Assembly (NCBI RefSeq): GCF_001693415.1
Contig: NZ_MAKX01000002.1
Coordinates: 372,001 to 436,000 of the forward strand
Length of the DNA stretch: 64,000 nucleotides
Direction: 5' to 3'
Source: Tenacibaculum soleae
Lineage (GTDB): Bacteria > Bacteroidota > Bacteroidia > Flavobacteriales > Flavobacteriaceae
Below, piece after piece: positions 43,338 through 51,862 of this stretch (the stretch's first letter is position 1; each line of letters starts with the position of its first letter). Position numbers and translations under genes: made by a program. The notes under the pieces are model-generated. The model worked only from the letters and a program-made list of their open reading frames with translations, did not search any database and was not told the DNA's origin.

Positions 43338-44118
43338 ATGCTGTTAAATCTTTTTGCAATTTCACAAATAAGTCATCTGGTGTTTTATACAATACAAATT
43401 CACCATTATTTATGTATGATATCTCTCCTGTTTCTTCTGAAACCAATAAACAAATAGCATCCGTTTTTTCTGTAACACCAATTGCAGCTCTATGTCTTAA
43501 TCCAAAACGAGCCGGTATTTTTGTACTATCAGAAACAGGCAAAACTACACGAGTAGCGATTATAAAATTGTCACGAATAACTGTTGCCCCATCATGTAAA
43601 GGACTATTCTTATAAAAAATACTTTCTAAAATAGCTTCATTTACCAAAGCATTCATTTTATCTCCAGTATTAATTAAAAAATCTAAATTATTTGTTTTTT
43701 CAATTACCAACAAAGCGCCTGTTCTGGTTTTAGACATACTCCTACAAGCTTTTAAAATTGTTTCAACATCAACTTCTGAATTAGCTTCTGTTTTCATAAA
43801 ATTTAATTGATTTAAAAAACCTCTTTTTGTTGAAAAATTAGTAGTACCTATCATCAATAAAAATTTTCTAATTTCTTGCTGAAAAACAATAATTAACGCA
43901 ATAACTCCACCGGAAAGCAAATACCCTAAAATACCACTTAACATTTCCATATGAAGTGCTTGGGTTATTTTCCAAATTAAAAAAATTAGTGTAATTCCTA
44001 TAACAATATTAATAGCAACAGTACCTTTTAATAGCTTATATATGTAATATAACAAAACAGCTACTAAAATAATATCAAGTACATCTAGAAACGAAAAATC
44101 AATAAAATCTAAATTCAT
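43336..44118 (-). CDS. cdaA: Diadenylate cyclase CdaA
   Basis: The 260-residue membrane enzyme makes c-di-AMP from two ATP. It has three N-terminal helices (about 12-30, 35-52, 65-80) and a DAC domain with the catalytic DGA (176-178, PLHDGATV) and RHR (208-210, FGLRHRAAIG) motifs. C-di-AMP controls potassium balance and envelope stress in many bacteria. It lies 35 bases after folP on the same strand, a common Bacteroidota arrangement, and is not next to a CdaR-type regulator as it is in Firmicutes. Confidence 0.95.
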   Translation of the reverse strand: MNLDFIDFSFLDVLDIILVAVLLYYIYKLLKGTVAINIVIGITLIFLIWKITQALHMEMLSGILGYLLSGGVIALIIVFQQEIRKFLLMIGTTNFSTKRGFLNQLNFMKTEANSEVDVETILKACRSMSKTRTGALLVIEKTNNLDFLINTGDKMNALVNEAILESIFYKNSPLHDGATVIRDNFIIATRVVLPVSDSTKIPARFGLRHRAAIGVTEKTDAICLLVSEETGEISYINNGEFVLYKTPDDLFVKLQKDLTA

Positions 44119-44153
44119 TAATTACTTTTAGAGTTTTAGTAAATGTAATCATT

Positions 44154-44981
44154 TTATCGTAATTGTGCTACAATCTTAACTGCTTCGACCGCCTCCTTTA
44201 CATCATGAACCCTTAAAATATTAGTCCCATTTAACAATGCAACTGTGTTAGCAACTGTAGTTGCATTTAAAGCTTTTTGAGGAGTAATGTCAAGTAAATT
44301 ATATAACATTGATTTTCTAGAAACGCCTGTTAAAATTGGTAACTCTAAATTTTTAAATAACGACAACTTATTTAACAACTCGAAATTATGCACTCCTGTT
44401 TTACCAAACCCAAAACCAACATCAATAATAACATCGTTTACTTTTAACTGGCGTAATTTTAGCAATTGCGCGGCAAAAAACGAAGTAACCTCAGTTACAA
44501 TATCTTTATAAACAGGATTTGTTTGCATGTTTTGAGGAACACCTTGCATGTGCATCATAATATATGGCACCTGTAATTTTGCCACAACGTCAAACATTTC
44601 TTCATCCATATTTCCACCAGAAATATCGTTAACCAACGCCGCCCCTGCATTGATAGCCTTGTTTGCAACATTGCTTCGAAATGAATCTACCGAAATAATA
44701 ATTTCAGGAAAATGCTTTATCAATAATTCAATTACTGGTATAATCCTTTGTATTTCTTTTTCTTCTAAAACATTTTCTGCTCCTGGTCTTGATGAATACG
44801 CTCCAACATCAATAAATGTAGCTCCTTCATTTAACATTTTTTCAGCTTGAGTAAGAATAGTCTTCTCGTCCTTATACTTTCCTCCATCAAAAAAAGAATC
44901 TGGAGTTATATTTAAAATCCCCATTACTTTTGGTGAGGTCAGGTCGATTAATGTTCCTTTGCAATTAATTGTCATTATCAT
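44154..44981 (-). CDS. folP: Dihydropteroate synthase
   Basis: This enzyme of up to 275 residues joins p-aminobenzoate to dihydropterin pyrophosphate in folate synthesis and is the sulfonamide target. Motifs are MGILNITPDSFFDGGKY near the start, GAYSSRPGA, VNDISGG, MHMQG, DVGFGFGKT and GVSRKSM. A second in-frame Met, two codons in, is equally possible as a start. It heads the folP-cdaA operon, divergent from the DUF1599 gene. Confidence 0.95.
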   Translation of the reverse strand: MIMTINCKGTLIDLTSPKVMGILNITPDSFFDGGKYKDEKTILTQAEKMLNEGATFIDVGAYSSRPGAENVLEEKEIQRIIPVIELLIKHFPEIIISVDSFRSNVANKAINAGAALVNDISGGNMDEEMFDVVAKLQVPYIMMHMQGVPQNMQTNPVYKDIVTEVTSFFAAQLLKLRQLKVNDVIIDVGFGFGKTGVHNFELLNKLSLFKNLELPILTGVSRKSMLYNLLDITPQKALNATTVANTVALLNGTNILRVHDVKEAVEAVKIVAQLR

Positions 44982-45055
44982 AAATTTCTAAGTAAAAATA
45001 AATGAAAAGCTTTTAATATTTACTATTTTTGATGGATTACTTTTAAATAAAAAAG

Positions 45056-45601
45056 ATGCAAAACACATCCAAACAATATGATGTAGTAGTAGAAGAATGT
45101 AGTAGTTTGTTTATAAAAAAGATGAGCGACTACGGTAGTGCATGGCGAATTTTAAGGCTTCCATCACTAACCGATCAAATTTTTATAAAAGCACAACGCA
45201 TCCGTCAGTTACAAGAAAACACAGAACGTATGGTTGATGAAGGCGAAAAATCAGAGTTTATTGGTATAATTAACTATTCAATAATGGCTTTAATTCAATT
45301 AGAATTAGGAGTTGCTGACCAACCAGATTTGAATACAGCAGAAGCCACTTCTTTATATAATAAACATATAAAAATAACCAAAGAGCTGATGCTAAATAAA
45401 AACCACGATTATGGTGAAGCTTGGAGAGATATGAGAATCTCATCATTAACCGATTTAATTTTACAAAAGTTACTTCGCGTAAAACAAATTGAAGATAATC
45501 ATGGAAAAACTTTGGTATCTGAAGGAATTGATGCAAATTACCAAGATATGATTAATTATGCTATTTTTGCTTTAATTCATCACTCAGAATTAGACAGTTA
45601 A
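45056..45601 (+). CDS. DUF1599-family protein (tandem nucleotide-modification-associated domains)
   Basis: The 181-residue protein carries two copies of the DUF1599 motif: KKMSDYGSAWRILRLPSLTD (about 22-41) and KNHDYGEAWRDMRISSLTD (about 117-135), each followed by a QxRxxQLxE/N helix and an MINYxIxALI segment. The family is common in Bacteroidota next to folP, and its function is unknown. It is divergent from folP and 16 bases before the DoxX-family gene. Confidence 0.87.
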   Translation: MQNTSKQYDVVVEECSSLFIKKMSDYGSAWRILRLPSLTDQIFIKAQRIRQLQENTERMVDEGEKSEFIGIINYSIMALIQLELGVADQPDLNTAEATSLYNKHIKITKELMLNKNHDYGEAWRDMRISSLTDLILQKLLRVKQIEDNHGKTLVSEGIDANYQDMINYAIFALIHHSELDS

Positions 45602-45617
45602 CCTTAAACCCCAAAAA

Positions 45618-46595
45618 ATGATTTTAAAACTTTTAACGCACATTTCAAGAGTATTAGTTGGACTTTTATTTATCTATTCAGGATTTGTAAAACTCGTAGA
45701 CCCTATTGGATCACAATATAAATTTCAAGAATATTTTAGTGAGGGCGTATTAAATATGGAGTTTTTAATCCCATACACACTACCTTTTGCTATACTTTTA
45801 ATTATATCTGAATTAGTTTTCGGTGTAATGCTTTTGGTTGGATACAAACCCAAACTTACCGTATGGAGTATTTTTAGTCTTAACTTAGTATTCTTATTTT
45901 TAACCTGGTACTCATACACTTATAACAAAGTTACAGACTGTGGATGTTTTGGTGATGCTTTAAAACTTACACCTAAAGAAACTTTCTATAAAAATGTGGT
46001 ATTTATGGTTTTTATAGTAATTCTAATTTTCGGTTTAAAACACATCAAACCTTTACTTTCTGAAAAACTTGGTGCTATAAAAACATACGGAACCATATTA
46101 GTTTCATTATTTATTACTTATTATGTATTAAATCATTTACCGATTATTGATTTTAGAGCATACTCAATAGGAACTGATATTGCTGAAGGAATGAAATACC
46201 AAGAAGATAGTGATGAAGTCCCTCCTATTCATGATTTTATGATTGAAACAGATGAAAACGGAGACCAATTAGAAAACATGCTTGCTAAAGACAAAGCAAT
46301 GCTTGTTATCATGTACAATTTTGATAAAACAGAAAAAGAAGGTATTGCTGCAATTTCTAAAACCGCTGCAAATGCCAAAGCAAAAGGGTACGAAATTTAT
46401 GTTTTAACAGCTTCTTACATTGAAGATTTAGCGGCAACTCAAAAAGAATTCAACCTACCATATACCTTTGGTTTTTGTGACGAAACTGCTTTAAAAACTG
46501 TTATTAGAGCAAATCCGGGAATTGTTACGGTTGAAAAAGGAATTATCGTAGGCAAATGGAATTGGACAGATGCCGAAGACGTTATTTTAAAATAA
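45618..46595 (+). CDS. DoxX-family membrane protein, BT_3928 type
   Basis: This 325-residue protein has a DoxX-like four-helix membrane domain (about 5-150, GLLFIYSGFVKLVDPIGSQY and VTDCGCFGDALKLTPKETFY) and a C-terminal thioredoxin-like part (about 210-325, LVIMYNFDKTEKEGI). The CGC within the TDCGCFG motif may be redox-active. The architecture matches the BT_3928 family, conserved after DUF1599 in Bacteroidota. A membrane redox role is inferred. A hairpin follows the stop. Confidence 0.87.
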   Translation: MILKLLTHISRVLVGLLFIYSGFVKLVDPIGSQYKFQEYFSEGVLNMEFLIPYTLPFAILLIISELVFGVMLLVGYKPKLTVWSIFSLNLVFLFLTWYSYTYNKVTDCGCFGDALKLTPKETFYKNVVFMVFIVILIFGLKHIKPLLSEKLGAIKTYGTILVSLFITYYVLNHLPIIDFRAYSIGTDIAEGMKYQEDSDEVPPIHDFMIETDENGDQLENMLAKDKAMLVIMYNFDKTEKEGIAAISKTAANAKAKGYEIYVLTASYIEDLAATQKEFNLPYTFGFCDETALKTVIRANPGIVTVEKGIIVGKWNWTDAEDVILK

Positions 46596-46620
46596 CCTCG
46601 CTTTATAATATTCACACAAT

Positions 46621-46649
46621 AAAACCTCACATAATTGTGAGGTTTTATT
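46621..46649 (+). terminator. Terminator after the DoxX-family gene
   Basis: AAAACCTCAC (46621-46630), loop ATAATT and GTGAGGTTTT (46637-46646) form a perfect 10-bp stem. It lies only 15 bases before the crcB ATG, so it may also sit in the crcB leader. Confidence 0.75.
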
Positions 46650-46663
46650 ATTTTAGCAAAGAC

Positions 46664-47035
46664 ATGAAACAACTATTACTCGTTTTTATTGGTGGCGGTT
46701 TTGGAAGCATTTTAAGATTCTTAATAGGAAAAACTTTAAACAACACGCAAACAGGAATTCCATACGGAACTTTTACCGCAAATATTTTCGGAAGCTTGCT
46801 TATTGGTATCATTTTAGGTTTAGCTGCCAAAAACGAAGCCTTGTCTCAAAATAACACATTACTACTCGCAACAGGTTTTTGTGGCGGATTTACCACATTT
46901 TCAACCTTCGCTTATGAAAATCATATATTTTTAAAATCTGGAGATTTCACTTCGTTTGCCCTATATACAATCGCAAGTTTTGTTCTCGGTTTTTTAGCTG
47001 TTTTTATCGGAATATACCTTATCAAATTTATTTAA
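46664..47035 (+). CDS. crcB: Fluoride channel CrcB/Fluc
   Basis: The 123-residue protein has four membrane helices and the Fluc motifs GGGFGSILRF, FTANIFGSLLIG and GFCGGFTTFSTFAYE. Dimeric Fluc channels let toxic fluoride leave the cell. The open frame extends back to 46556, but the ATG at 46664 gives the normal family start and lies after the preceding terminator. No fluoride riboswitch is recognisable upstream. The crotonase gene follows after 3 bases. Confidence 0.95.
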   Translation: MKQLLLVFIGGGFGSILRFLIGKTLNNTQTGIPYGTFTANIFGSLLIGIILGLAAKNEALSQNNTLLLATGFCGGFTTFSTFAYENHIFLKSGDFTSFALYTIASFVLGFLAVFIGIYLIKFI

Positions 47036-47038
47036 ATC

Positions 47039-47743
47039 ATGAACAAATTAGTACAATATACATCAAAAGATAACTACGCAATCATTACCCTTTTTAACGG
47101 TAAAGTAAATGCAATTTCACACGAAGTAATAGACACCTTAAACTCTTTATTAGATAAAGCTGAGCAAGAGAAAAAAACAGTAATCTTAACTGGTCAATCA
47201 GGAATGTTTTCTGCTGGTTATGATTTAAAAAGCATGACTGCATCACCTGAATCTGCTTTAGAGTTAGTTACCAAAGGGTCAAAACTATCACACAGAATGT
47301 TATCTTTTCCTTTTCCAATTATTATTGCTTGTTCTGGACACGCAATTGCTAAAGGAGCTTTTTTGTTGCTTTCAGCAGATTACAGATTGGGTACCGAAGG
47401 TAATTTTAAAATAGGATTAAACGAAGTGATGATTGGAATGACCATGCACAATGCTGGTATTGAAATAGCCAAAGCCCGTTTAACTCCTGTTTATTTTGAA
47501 CGAAGTGTAAACAATTCTGAAATTTACAACCCAAAAGATGCTATTACCGCAGGGTTTTTAGACAAAATTGTTCCAGAAAACCATCTATTACCAACGGCTA
47601 TTAAAATTGCCGAAATGTTTTCTTCTTTAAATCCCAAAGCACATGCTGCAACCAAATTAAAAGTTAGAAAAAATTATTTAACTTCATTAAAAGAAGCTAT
47701 TCAACAAGACCTTATAGAGGGATTACATCCTCCTATTAAATAA
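47039..47743 (+). CDS. Crotonase-fold enzyme (enoyl-CoA hydratase/isomerase family)
   Basis: This 234-residue enzyme has the crotonase fold with AISHEV, the oxyanion-hole segment SGMFSAGYDLKSM and the second loop SGHAIAKGAFLLLSADYRLG. The usual catalytic Glu pair is not obvious: where hydratases have E, it has LNEVMIGMTMHNAGIEIA. It could therefore be an isomerase or thioesterase-like member. It lies three bases after crcB and ends in a strong terminator. The substrate is unknown. Confidence 0.88.
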   Translation: MNKLVQYTSKDNYAIITLFNGKVNAISHEVIDTLNSLLDKAEQEKKTVILTGQSGMFSAGYDLKSMTASPESALELVTKGSKLSHRMLSFPFPIIIACSGHAIAKGAFLLLSADYRLGTEGNFKIGLNEVMIGMTMHNAGIEIAKARLTPVYFERSVNNSEIYNPKDAITAGFLDKIVPENHLLPTAIKIAEMFSSLNPKAHAATKLKVRKNYLTSLKEAIQQDLIEGLHPPIK

Positions 47744-47776
47744 AAAAAGCCTGCTAATTGCAGGCTTTTTTTATTA
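47744..47776. terminator. Bidirectional terminator after the crotonase gene
   Basis: AAAAAGCCTGC (47744-47754), loop TAATT and GCAGGCTTTTT (47760-47770) make a perfect 11-bp stem with T-runs on both sides, between convergent genes. Confidence 0.9.
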
Positions 47777-48379
47777 TTTTTTATATGCCATTACTCCCGC
47801 CTCAACTTCTATATCTAAATAATTATCTCGCGGTGTAATAGGACAAGAATACCGATCACTATAAGCACAATAAGGGTTATAAGCTTTATTAAAATCGATT
47901 ACAATAGTTTCTGCTTTACTTTCATCAGTAGTCAATACATCAATAAAACGACCTCCTTCATAAGATGTTTTTCCATTTGTTTTATCAAAAAAAGGTAAAA
48001 ACAAATTGTTTTCATAAGTCAATTCTGGGTTCACATCTTTATAAATAGACAACTCAAAACTTTGTTTATCTATCGTAAAAGAAATCACCCCATATTTTTT
48101 GTAAATCGCAATCCTATCAGTTGTCGTTGGAAAATTAAATGTAGGCGCATCAGGGGTTTTTACAATTTTTGCTGTTACCTTATATTTATCATCAATCTTA
48201 AAAAAAGATAATCCTTTAAAATTTTTCAAATCTTTTTTTGTTAAAGGAGATTTGGAAGCGTCTTTAAAATCTGCATTCATTTCCCTTTGAAAAAGGGATT
48301 CCCCTGCAACCTTTCTTTTTGCGTCATTACTACATGATTGAATAACAGCTATAATAATTATGATAAAAATTCTCTTCAT
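47774..48379 (-). CDS. DUF1684-family lipoprotein
   Basis: The 201-residue lipoprotein (lipobox Cys16, AVIQSCSND) shows the DUF1684 motifs: SPLTKKDLKNFKGLSFFKID, LFLPFFDKTNGKTSYEGGRF, IDFNKAYNPYCAYSDRYSCP and the final DNYLDIEVEAGV. The family is widespread and uncharacterised; the NPYC...YSCP pair of cysteines is conserved. It is transcribed toward the crotonase gene and has its own upstream region. Confidence 0.87.
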   Translation of the reverse strand: MKRIFIIIIIAVIQSCSNDAKRKVAGESLFQREMNADFKDASKSPLTKKDLKNFKGLSFFKIDDKYKVTAKIVKTPDAPTFNFPTTTDRIAIYKKYGVISFTIDKQSFELSIYKDVNPELTYENNLFLPFFDKTNGKTSYEGGRFIDVLTTDESKAETIVIDFNKAYNPYCAYSDRYSCPITPRDNYLDIEVEAGVMAYKK

Positions 48380-48793
48380 CTAATAAAATAATACTTTTAC
48401 CTTTTTAAAAGGTGCTTACCTCTATAATTCCTCGCATCAAAAATACTTTATTCTTAATAATTTTACCTTATCAAATATTACATTATTAGTAAAAACAATG
48501 TTATTTGTTAAAATTATATTAAGAAATTTGAAATATTCACAAAAAATTATTACATTTAACTTAATAGATTATAACTATAGTTGATAAAAAAGTAAATTTT
48601 AACACTAATTTACCATATAAAGAAAAATTATAAATAAATAAAACAAATTGATTGTTTTATTATAGGTTAACAAAAAGATTAATATATATTTGCTGCCCAT
48701 TTATTTTATAATTTAACTGTTTCTTACGCAAGACGCAAGAATCAATTAAACGTAATCTAAAAGATAATTTAATTAAATATAAGTAGGTATTTT
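48380..48793. other. AT-rich divergent intergenic region
   Basis: The 414 bases are very AT-rich and without a credible gene. TATATTTG at 48685-48692 is a likely -7 element for the small gene at 48794, giving a leader of about 95 bases. That leader contains the tandem repeat ACGCAAG-ACGCAAG (48726-48739). No other structure is seen. Confidence 0.55.
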
Positions 48794-49024
48794 ATGAATT
48801 CAGAATTAATTAGTAAAGCAGACGAATTTGAGCACAGGAAATTCAAGTTTATTACTACTAGTGATAGAATATTAGCTTCAAGAGAGGTAAAATCTTTAAT
48901 CCTAGAGATAAACGAAGTATATAAAGAAACTAAAGATAGCGAATTAATGGACGCTATGAAACGATTAACAGTTGTAAAACAACGAATCGAAAAAAGATTA
49001 AAAGGAAAACCTTTGACTGCTTAA
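48794..49024 (+). CDS. Small conserved helical protein
   Basis: This 76-residue protein has no signal peptide and is predicted to be all helical and charged (EFEHRKFKFITTSDRILASR; LMDAMKRLTVVKQRIEKRLK). I recognise it only as a short conserved hypothetical of flavobacteria. It is monocistronic, with a strong -7 element, a leader of about 95 bases and its own terminator, which suggests high or regulated expression. Its function is unknown. Confidence 0.75.
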   Translation: MNSELISKADEFEHRKFKFITTSDRILASREVKSLILEINEVYKETKDSELMDAMKRLTVVKQRIEKRLKGKPLTA

Positions 49025-49113
49025 GTATAAGGTACAATAAATAATATTTTTGTTCGTTTACAATTAAAGTTACAGAATAGTTTATACTATTCGAACACTA
49101 TTTATTCTTGATA

Positions 49114-49146
49114 AAAGTTCTAGCATAACGCTAGAACTTTTTCTTT
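49114..49146 (+). terminator. Terminator of the small helical protein gene
   Basis: AAAGTTCTAGC (49114-49124), loop ATAAC and GCTAGAACTTT (49130-49140) form a perfect 11-bp stem followed by TTCTTTTTC. The terminator is 90 bases after the stop. Confidence 0.87.
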
Positions 49147-49362
49147 TTCAACTTTATTTTCTACAAACTGACCATTTGCACTCTCTAAAACATGATTTTT
49201 TTCATAAAAAAAAACACTCAGCCTCTTCAAAAAACACGCTATTTTAACAAACCTATAAAAATATAAAATATTTTACCTCTCTAAAAACACCCCTATACCT
49301 ATACAAATCAAACAATTAACAAAACCCTCAAAAATAAGCTGTAATTTTAATTCAAAAAAAAC

Positions 49363-49392
49363 TTGCCACATTCAAAAAAGCTTGTATATTTG
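49363..49392 (+). promoter_or_regulatory. Promoter of tRNA-Thr
   Basis: TTG (49363-49365) and TATATTTG (49385-49392), spaced 19 bases, are an ideal flavobacterial promoter, 22 bases before the mature tRNA. Confidence 0.85.
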
Positions 49393-49414
49393 CATCGCTT
49401 TAAAAAAGCAAAAA

Positions 49415-49488
49415 GCCGATGTAGCTCAGCTGGCTAGAGCAGCTGATTTGTAATCAGCAGGTCGGAGGTTCGAGTCCTCTCATCGGCT
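49415..49488 (+). tRNA. tRNA-Thr (anticodon TGT)
   Basis: A complete 74-base cloverleaf: acceptor GCCGATG/CATCGGC, D-arm GCTC/GAGC, anticodon stem GCTGA/TCAGC with loop TTTGTAA (anticodon TGT), and T-arm GGAGG-TTCGAGT-CCTCT. The 3' CCA is not encoded (TCA follows), as is common in this group. Confidence 0.96.
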
Positions 49489-49495
49489 CAAAAAT

Positions 49496-49527
49496 AAAAA
49501 GCGCTAACTCAAGTTAGCGCTTTTTTT
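49496..49527 (+). terminator. Terminator after tRNA-Thr
   Basis: GCGCTAAC (49501-49508), loop TCAA and GTTAGCGC (49513-49520) form a perfect stem, flanked by an A-run and followed by seven Ts. A TAAATTTG at 49543-49550 starts the udk promoter just after. Confidence 0.9.
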
Positions 49528-49578
49528 ATGCGCATATTTTCCTAAATTTGCCTTGTAACTCATCTTTAACATAATTTA

Positions 49579-50193
49579 ATGAAAAATATATTTGTAATCG
49601 GTATTGCTGGCGGAACTGGAAGTGGGAAAACAACCGTAGTAAATCAAATAATAAATGAACTCCCTCAAGATGAAGTTTGCGTAATCTCTCAAGACTCTTA
49701 CTATAATCAAACCGATAATTTAAACTACGAGCAGCGTACTAAAATAAACTTTGACCATCCAAGAGCTATCGACTTTGAATTATTAGTAAAGCATTTAAGT
49801 GATTTAAAAAGCGGTAAAATAATAGAGCAACCTATTTATTCTTTTGTAGCTCATAACAGAACGAAAGACACCATAAAAACACACCCTAGAAAAGTTATTA
49901 TTATTGAAGGTATCTTAATCTTTAACAGTAAAGAGTTAAGAAATCTTTGTGATATTAAAGTGTTTGTACATGCAGATGCGGATGAACGACTAATAAGGAG
50001 GGTACGCAGAGATATTAAAGAAAGAGGTAGAGATATTGATGAAGTTTTAAGCAGATATCAAAACACCCTAAAACCAATGCACCAACAATTTATTGAACCC
50101 ACAAAAAATTATGCCGACATTATTATACCTAACGATAAACACAACACTGTAGCCATAGATATTGTTAGAACCGTAATTAGCGACCGTTTATAA
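49579..50193 (+). CDS. udk: Uridine kinase
   Basis: The 204-residue enzyme phosphorylates uridine and cytidine in pyrimidine salvage. It has a P-loop (IAGGTGSGKTTV, about 9-20), the SQDSYYNQTDNL substrate segment, FDHPRAIDFELL, YSFVAHNRT, EGILIF and the lid RRVRRDIKERGRD. The length and order are typical. TAAATTTG 29 bases upstream is the likely promoter element. The FtsB-like gene follows after 2 bases and mutA after that, so a five-gene operon through psd is plausible. Confidence 0.95.
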   Translation: MKNIFVIGIAGGTGSGKTTVVNQIINELPQDEVCVISQDSYYNQTDNLNYEQRTKINFDHPRAIDFELLVKHLSDLKSGKIIEQPIYSFVAHNRTKDTIKTHPRKVIIIEGILIFNSKELRNLCDIKVFVHADADERLIRRVRRDIKERGRDIDEVLSRYQNTLKPMHQQFIEPTKNYADIIIPNDKHNTVAIDIVRTVISDRL

Positions 50194-50195
50194 TT

Positions 50196-50513
50196 ATGAA
50201 TTTAAAATCAATAAAAAACAAACCTTCTTTTAAAATAGCAACCAACATTTATGTTGTTATTTTAACCGTATTCGTTATTTGGATGCTTTTTTTTGATGAA
50301 AATTCGTACCTTACCCATAGAGAGTTCAATAAGGAAATAGACGAATTAGAAGTTTGGATCGATTATCACAAAAACAAAATTGATAAAGACAAAAAAACAA
50401 TTAAAAAGTTACAAGACTCTCTTCAGTTAGAGCGCTATGCTCGTGAAAAGTATTTCATGAAAAAAAAAGATGAAGATATTTATATTATCGAATTTGACAC
50501 CATACATAAATAA
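50196..50513 (+). CDS. FtsB/DivIC-like septum formation initiator
   Basis: This 105-residue bitopic protein has one transmembrane helix (about 14-31, KIATNIYVVILTVFVIWMLF) and a periplasmic coiled coil (about 45-75) followed by the RYAREKYFMKKKDEDIYIIE signature of FtsB/DivIC. It should stabilise the FtsQLB-type divisome complex. It lies 2 bases after udk and its stop overlaps the mutA ATG by one base. Confidence 0.9.
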   Translation: MNLKSIKNKPSFKIATNIYVVILTVFVIWMLFFDENSYLTHREFNKEIDELEVWIDYHKNKIDKDKKTIKKLQDSLQLERYAREKYFMKKKDEDIYIIEFDTIHK

Positions 50514-51862
50514 TGAGCACATACTTATTTAATGATTTCAAAGAAACAACGGCTGCTGAATGGAAACAAAAAATTCAGGTAGATCTTAAAGGCGCAGATT
50601 ACAATAGCACTCTTTTATGGAAAACAGATGAAGGCATTACCGTAAAACCTTTTTACACAAAAGAAGACCGCACGCAATTAAAAATAAAAACACCTAAAAA
50701 AGGATTTACGATTTGCCAATCTATCTATGTTGAAAACGAAGAAAAGGCAAACTTATTTGCAATCGATTCTTTAAAAAGAGGTGCAAAATCAATTGAATTT
50801 AAAGTAAAAAGCAAATTCAACTACAAGGTTCTTTTAAATAATTTAGATTTAAAAAACACTTTACTTTACTTTAATTTAAAATTTTTAGATTCAAAATTTA
50901 CTATTGACCTATCTAACTTCATAAACTCAAAAAACTGCTATTTTAACATTGATATTTTAGGCAATTTAGTCAATACTGGTAATTGGTTTAGTAACTTAAA
51001 AAACGACCACGAAGAATTAAAAAAAATTATCAACACTACAGATAACTCAATTTGCGTTAACACTTCTGTATATCAAAACGCAGGAGCCAATAACACACAG
51101 CAATTAGCTTATGCTCTTGCACATGCAAATGAATATTTAAATCATTTTGGAAGTGAAACAGCACCTAAAATTCACTTTAATTTTTCTGTAGGAAGCAATT
51201 ATTTTTTTGAAATAGCAAAACTAAGAGCTTTTAGACTTTTATGGCAATCTCTTTTAACAGAATATGAAGTAAAAGATAATACAACACACATATTTACACA
51301 ACCAAGCTTACGAAACAAAACATTATATGACTATAATGTAAACATGTTACGAACAACATCAGAATGTATGAGCGCTGTTTTAGGCGGAGCTGATACTGTT
51401 AGTAATATTTCTTATGATGATATTTTTCACACTTCAAATGAGTTTGGTGAGCGCATTTCAAGAAATCAATTACTAATCCTACAACAAGAAAGTGAATTAT
51501 CGGAAGCTCAAAACTTTGCTGACGGAGCCTATTATATCGAGTCAATTACACAACAACTAGCTCAAAATGCCTTAGAAATTTTTAAATCTATCGAAAAAGG
51601 TGGCGGGTTTTTAAAACAATTGAAAGAAGGTATTATTCAACGAAAAATCAAAGAAGCAGCTGAAAAAGAACAAAAAAAGTTTGATAACGGCGAAATCGTT
51701 TTACTAGGAACCAACAAACTACAAAACGATAAAGATACGATTAAGAATGATTTAGAAATTTTCCCATTCGTAAATATCAGAACAGAAAAAACACTCATAC
51801 AACCAATCATTCAAAAACGATTAGCTGAAAAGCTTGAACAAGAACGCTTAGAAAATGAGTAG
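50513..51862 (+). CDS. mutA: Methylmalonyl-CoA mutase, small (beta) subunit
   Basis: The 449-residue protein is the non-catalytic subunit that pairs with MutB to interconvert succinyl-CoA and methylmalonyl-CoA. The mutase barrel is recognisable ([40 protein letters not shown]) but the C-terminal B12-binding domain is missing, and it is shorter than beta subunits of about 600 residues. It overlaps mutB by 8 bases, which supports equal production. Confidence 0.9.
   Translation: MSTYLFNDFKETTAAEWKQKIQVDLKGADYNSTLLWKTDEGITVKPFYTKEDRTQLKIKTPKKGFTICQSIYVENEEKANLFAIDSLKRGAKSIEFKVKSKFNYKVLLNNLDLKNTLLYFNLKFLDSKFTIDLSNFINSKNCYFNIDILGNLVNTGNWFSNLKNDHEELKKIINTTDNSICVNTSVYQNAGANNTQQLAYALAHANEYLNHFGSETAPKIHFNFSVGSNYFFEIAKLRAFRLLWQSLLTEYEVKDNTTHIFTQPSLRNKTLYDYNVNMLRTTSECMSAVLGGADTVSNISYDDIFHTSNEFGERISRNQLLILQQESELSEAQNFADGAYYIESITQQLAQNALEIFKSIEKGGGFLKQLKEGIIQRKIKEAAEKEQKKFDNGEIVLLGTNKLQNDKDTIKNDLEIFPFVNIRTEKTLIQPIIQKRLAEKLEQERLENE

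Larger units (their letters stand above)
49025..49413. other. Intergenic region before tRNA-Thr
   Basis: The region carries a small inverted repeat GAATAGT/ACTATTC (near 49076-49093), the terminator at 49114-49146, about 200 bases of AT-rich sequence with no visible feature, and the tRNA promoter at 49363-49392. Confidence 0.6.

Noticed and set aside
46556..46663. N-terminal extension of crcB
   Set aside because: It overlaps the end of the DoxX-family gene and a terminator; the Fluc family starts at the ATG at 46664.
46596..46663. Fluoride riboswitch before crcB
   Set aside because: The gap is too short and holds only a plain terminator hairpin; the conserved crcB-motif core is not seen.
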